From assembly GCA_021414045.1 (NCBI GenBank), contig JAIOPF010000201.1, forward strand, positions 1 through 13,754: a stretch of 13,754 bases of DNA. The letters run 5' to 3'. This DNA is from Deltaproteobacteria bacterium. Lineage in GTDB: Bacteria > UBA10199 > DSSB01. A program made the position numbers and the translations under genes. Under the pieces are notes generated by a model. That model had not been told where the DNA came from. It saw only the letters and a program-made list of their open reading frames with translations, and did not search any database. Shown piece by piece: positions 11,993 to 13,754 of the stretch (position 1 is its first letter; each line of letters begins with the position of its first letter).

Positions 11993-12032
11993 AAATCCCT
12001 CCCGCTTCATGCAAGCAGGGGGGATTTTTTTT
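11993..12032 (+). terminator. Intrinsic terminator of the Gly/Tyr-rich gene
   Basis: AAATCCCTCCCGCTT (11993-12007) pairs with AAGCAGGGGGGATTT (12013-12027), with one G-U wobble and one mismatch. The loop is CATGC, and the stem leads into eight T (12025-12032). It starts 21 bases after the stop codon. Few adjacent A residues lie upstream, so it should act mainly on the plus strand. Confidence 0.9.
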
Positions 12033-12073
12033 GCCCTTGGCCTGGCTCCGGCAATCGTCCTAAAAGCCCCATC

Positions 12074-13549
12074 ATGAGTCTCTTTGCCTTCGAAGGCAGG
12101 ATCCACGCGCCGGAATTTCGCGAGGGCCTGACCTGGTTCAACACCGAAAACCCCCTAAGCATGAAAGCCCTGCGGGGCCGCCTCGTCCTACTCGATTTTT
12201 GGACCTACTGTTGCATCAACTGCATGCACGTCTTGCCGGACCTAAAATTCCTCGAGCACCGTTTTGCCAATCAACTGACCGTCGTCGGCGTGCATTCCCC
12301 GAAATTTCCCAACGAAAAAGTCGATGCCCACGTCGAGCAAGCGATACGGCGCTACAACATCGAGCACCCCGTGGTGAACGACCCCAGCCTCGATTACTGG
12401 CGCCAGTTCGGCGTTCGCGCCTGGCCGACGCTGGCCTTGGTCGACGCCGAAGGCATCGCCGTCGTCATGGCCCCCGGCGAAGGCAACCTCGAGGCCTTAA
12501 ACGAACTCATCGCCGAGGTCATCGAGATCTCTCGCCTCAAGGGCTCGCTAAAAGAAGGGCCCGGTCCGCGCTATTCCGCACCTCAGACGGACCAAGCCCT
12601 CCTCTACCCGGGCAAGGTATGGGCGGATCCCGGAGCCGAGGAAATTTACATTTCCGACTCCAACCATCATCGCCTGATCATCGCTGACGCTTCCGGCGAA
12701 GTGAGAGAAGTGATCGGCTGCGGCGAAGCGGGAGTGGAAGACGGGGGTTATGCCGACGCGGCTTTCTTTCAACCCCAGGGCCTTCATCGAGTGGGAAACA
12801 CTCTCTATGTCGCCGATACCGAGAACCAGTTATTGCGGGCCATCGACTTGCAATCCAAGCACGTCGAAACCGTCGCCGGAAACGGGGAGCAGGCTCTTCC
12901 CGGCGAAGGCCCCGGTGTCGGCTGCGAAGTCGCCCTGAATTCTCCCTGGGACCTGACGAGCGTCGGTCCCCTGCTCTATATCGCGATGGCGGGTTCCCAC
13001 CAGATTTGGACCTTCCACACCGAATCGCAAGTGCTCAAACCCTTTGCCGGCAGTGGGCGTGAGGCGCGCATCGACGGAGACCTGGCCCACGCCGCGCTGG
13101 CGCAACCTAGCGGCATCCGCACGGATGGAAGTTCACTGTATGTGGCGGACAGCGAGGTGAGCGCGATACGCCGCATCTCCCTTTCCGGACCCGGCCGGGT
13201 CGACTCCTTGGTCGGATTGGATCTTTTCCTCTTCGGCGACAAGGATGGCGTCGGCAACGAGGTGCGCCTTCAACATCCCCTCGGTATCGCCTGGCACGAC
13301 GGCAACCTTTGGGTCGCCGACACCTACAACCATAAGGTGAAGATCTTAAGCCCGGAAACCCGCGATTGCCGGACCTTCGCGGGAAACGGCCGCTCGGGAA
13401 AAACCTTGGGGAAAGAAACGGAATTTTTCGAGCCTGGCGGGCTTTCGGTTCGCGGCAACGAAGTTTTCGTGGCGGACACGAACAATCACCGCATCGTGGT
13501 GTTGGATCGCCGCGACGGAGAGAGCCGGGAACTGTCCCTAAAAATTTAG
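12074..13549 (+). CDS. NHLRC2-like protein: thioredoxin-like domain plus NHL-repeat beta-propeller
   Basis: The 491-residue protein starts with a thioredoxin/TlpA-like domain (~8-150) carrying DFWTYCCINCMHVLPDL (41-57), the CCINC motif typical of NHLRC2 relatives, and the cis-Pro loop AWPT (116-119). Residues ~174-488 contain repeated NHL units with the recurring pattern LYVADTENQLLR, LYVADSEVSAIR, LWVADTYNHKVK and VFVADTNNHRIV, forming a beta-propeller. Animal NHLRC2 has a further C-terminal beta domain that is absent here. No signal peptide is seen, so unlike most TlpA-type proteins it should be cytoplasmic. The CxxC of standard thioredoxins is present as C47-I-N-C50. Substrates are unknown. 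No good ribosome binding site precedes the ATG. The gene follows a terminator and looks monocistronic; its stop codon is inside the hairpin at its 3' end. Confidence 0.9.
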   Translation: MSLFAFEGRIHAPEFREGLTWFNTENPLSMKALRGRLVLLDFWTYCCINCMHVLPDLKFLEHRFANQLTVVGVHSPKFPNEKVDAHVEQAIRRYNIEHPVVNDPSLDYWRQFGVRAWPTLALVDAEGIAVVMAPGEGNLEALNELIAEVIEISRLKGSLKEGPGPRYSAPQTDQALLYPGKVWADPGAEEIYISDSNHHRLIIADASGEVREVIGCGEAGVEDGGYADAAFFQPQGLHRVGNTLYVADTENQLLRAIDLQSKHVETVAGNGEQALPGEGPGVGCEVALNSPWDLTSVGPLLYIAMAGSHQIWTFHTESQVLKPFAGSGREARIDGDLAHAALAQPSGIRTDGSSLYVADSEVSAIRRISLSGPGRVDSLVGLDLFLFGDKDGVGNEVRLQHPLGIAWHDGNLWVADTYNHKVKILSPETRDCRTFAGNGRSGKTLGKETEFFEPGGLSVRGNEVFVADTNNHRIVVLDRRDGESRELSLKI

Positions 13550-13573
13550 GGGCGCCGTCTCCGGCGCCCCTAA
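13540..13573 (-). terminator. Hairpin terminator between convergent genes, best on the minus strand
   Basis: TTAGGGGCGCCG (13546-13557) pairs perfectly with CGGCGCCCCTAA (13562-13573) across a TCTC loop. On the minus strand the 12-bp GC-rich stem is followed by A then TTTTT, a proper intrinsic terminator for the gene ending at 13601. On the plus strand the tail TCTCAAAT lacks a T-run. The plus-strand NHL gene's stop codon (13547-13549) lies in the first arm. Confidence 0.8.
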
Positions 13574-13600
13574 TCTCAAATCCCAGAATTTCTTCGACGT

Positions 13601-13754
13601 TTAGTAATCGATGGTCACGCCGCTCGTCGCCTCGAAAAGCGTACCGTTTTTCATGCGTCCCGAGAAGGTCACGACGTTGTTGCCGCGCGGCTGGTACTTG
13701 ATGAAGTCCCAGGCGTCGATCATGAAATTCAGGTCCATGACGCCGTTTTTATTG
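13601..13754 (-). CDS. C-terminal end of an unidentified protein (partial)
   Basis: An open minus-strand frame runs from the right edge to TAA at 13603-13601, giving 50 residues (51 codons including stop) with DLNFMIDAWDFIKYQPRG and NNVVTFSGRMKNG, ending in TSGVTIDY. The alternating Val/Thr/Phe pattern suggests the end of a beta-rich domain. The upstream part is outside the window, so the family and export status cannot be told. A terminator follows at 13540-13573, which supports this as a real gene end. Confidence 0.65.
   Translation of the reverse strand, partial: NKNGVMDLNFMIDAWDFIKYQPRGNNVVTFSGRMKNGTLFEATSGVTIDY

Overview
The window comes from a Gram-negative bacterium. It has an OmpA-family peptidoglycan-binding protein, a lipoprotein, several small proteins with Sec-type signal peptides, and a non-transmembrane QueF of the short form. 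Base composition is moderately GC-rich (roughly 55-60% by eye), and many genes carry clear Shine-Dalgarno sequences. I infer a deltaproteobacterial-type or related uncultured lineage, but nothing here fixes the taxon. Most genes look chromosomal. No transposase, integrase, phage gene or CRISPR array was seen.

Left part (1-1916): the 3' end of an unidentified gene, then a stand-alone Fic-domain AMP-transferase with a C-terminal winged helix. TTTACTA-type repeats in front of the Fic gene look like an operator. Next, on the minus strand, is tRNA-Asn(GTT) with its own candidate promoter, a 5' leader hairpin and a good intrinsic terminator.

Middle part (1917-4735): two convergent gene pairs, each overlapping by 4 bp at the stop codons. 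The first is an endonuclease/exonuclease/phosphatase-fold protein against a DUF1636-like Cys-rich metal-binding protein. The second is a Pro/Ala-linker lipoprotein against a secreted protein of unknown function.

Minus-strand block (4202-9896): a PDZ-domain secreted protein and queF form one short operon. A second unit, with its own promoter, runs from an OmpA-family protein lacking a visible signal peptide, through a 978-residue protein with an N-terminal diacylglycerol-kinase-like domain and a long unrecognised C-terminal part, to the small secreted protein. This second unit is the least explained part of the window. QueF makes preQ1 for queuosine, and tRNA-Asn(GTT) in the same window belongs to the tRNA class that receives queuosine.

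Right part (10020-13754): a tiny secreted His/Cys/Tyr/Trp-rich protein with [KR]YC[HY]W repeats; a short-form citrate (or methylcitrate) synthase; a secreted Gly/Tyr-rich protein preceded by a 16-bp hairpin abutting its ribosome binding site and followed by a strong terminator; a cytoplasmic NHLRC2-like thioredoxin/NHL-repeat protein; and the 3' end of an unidentified minus-strand gene facing it across a terminator hairpin.
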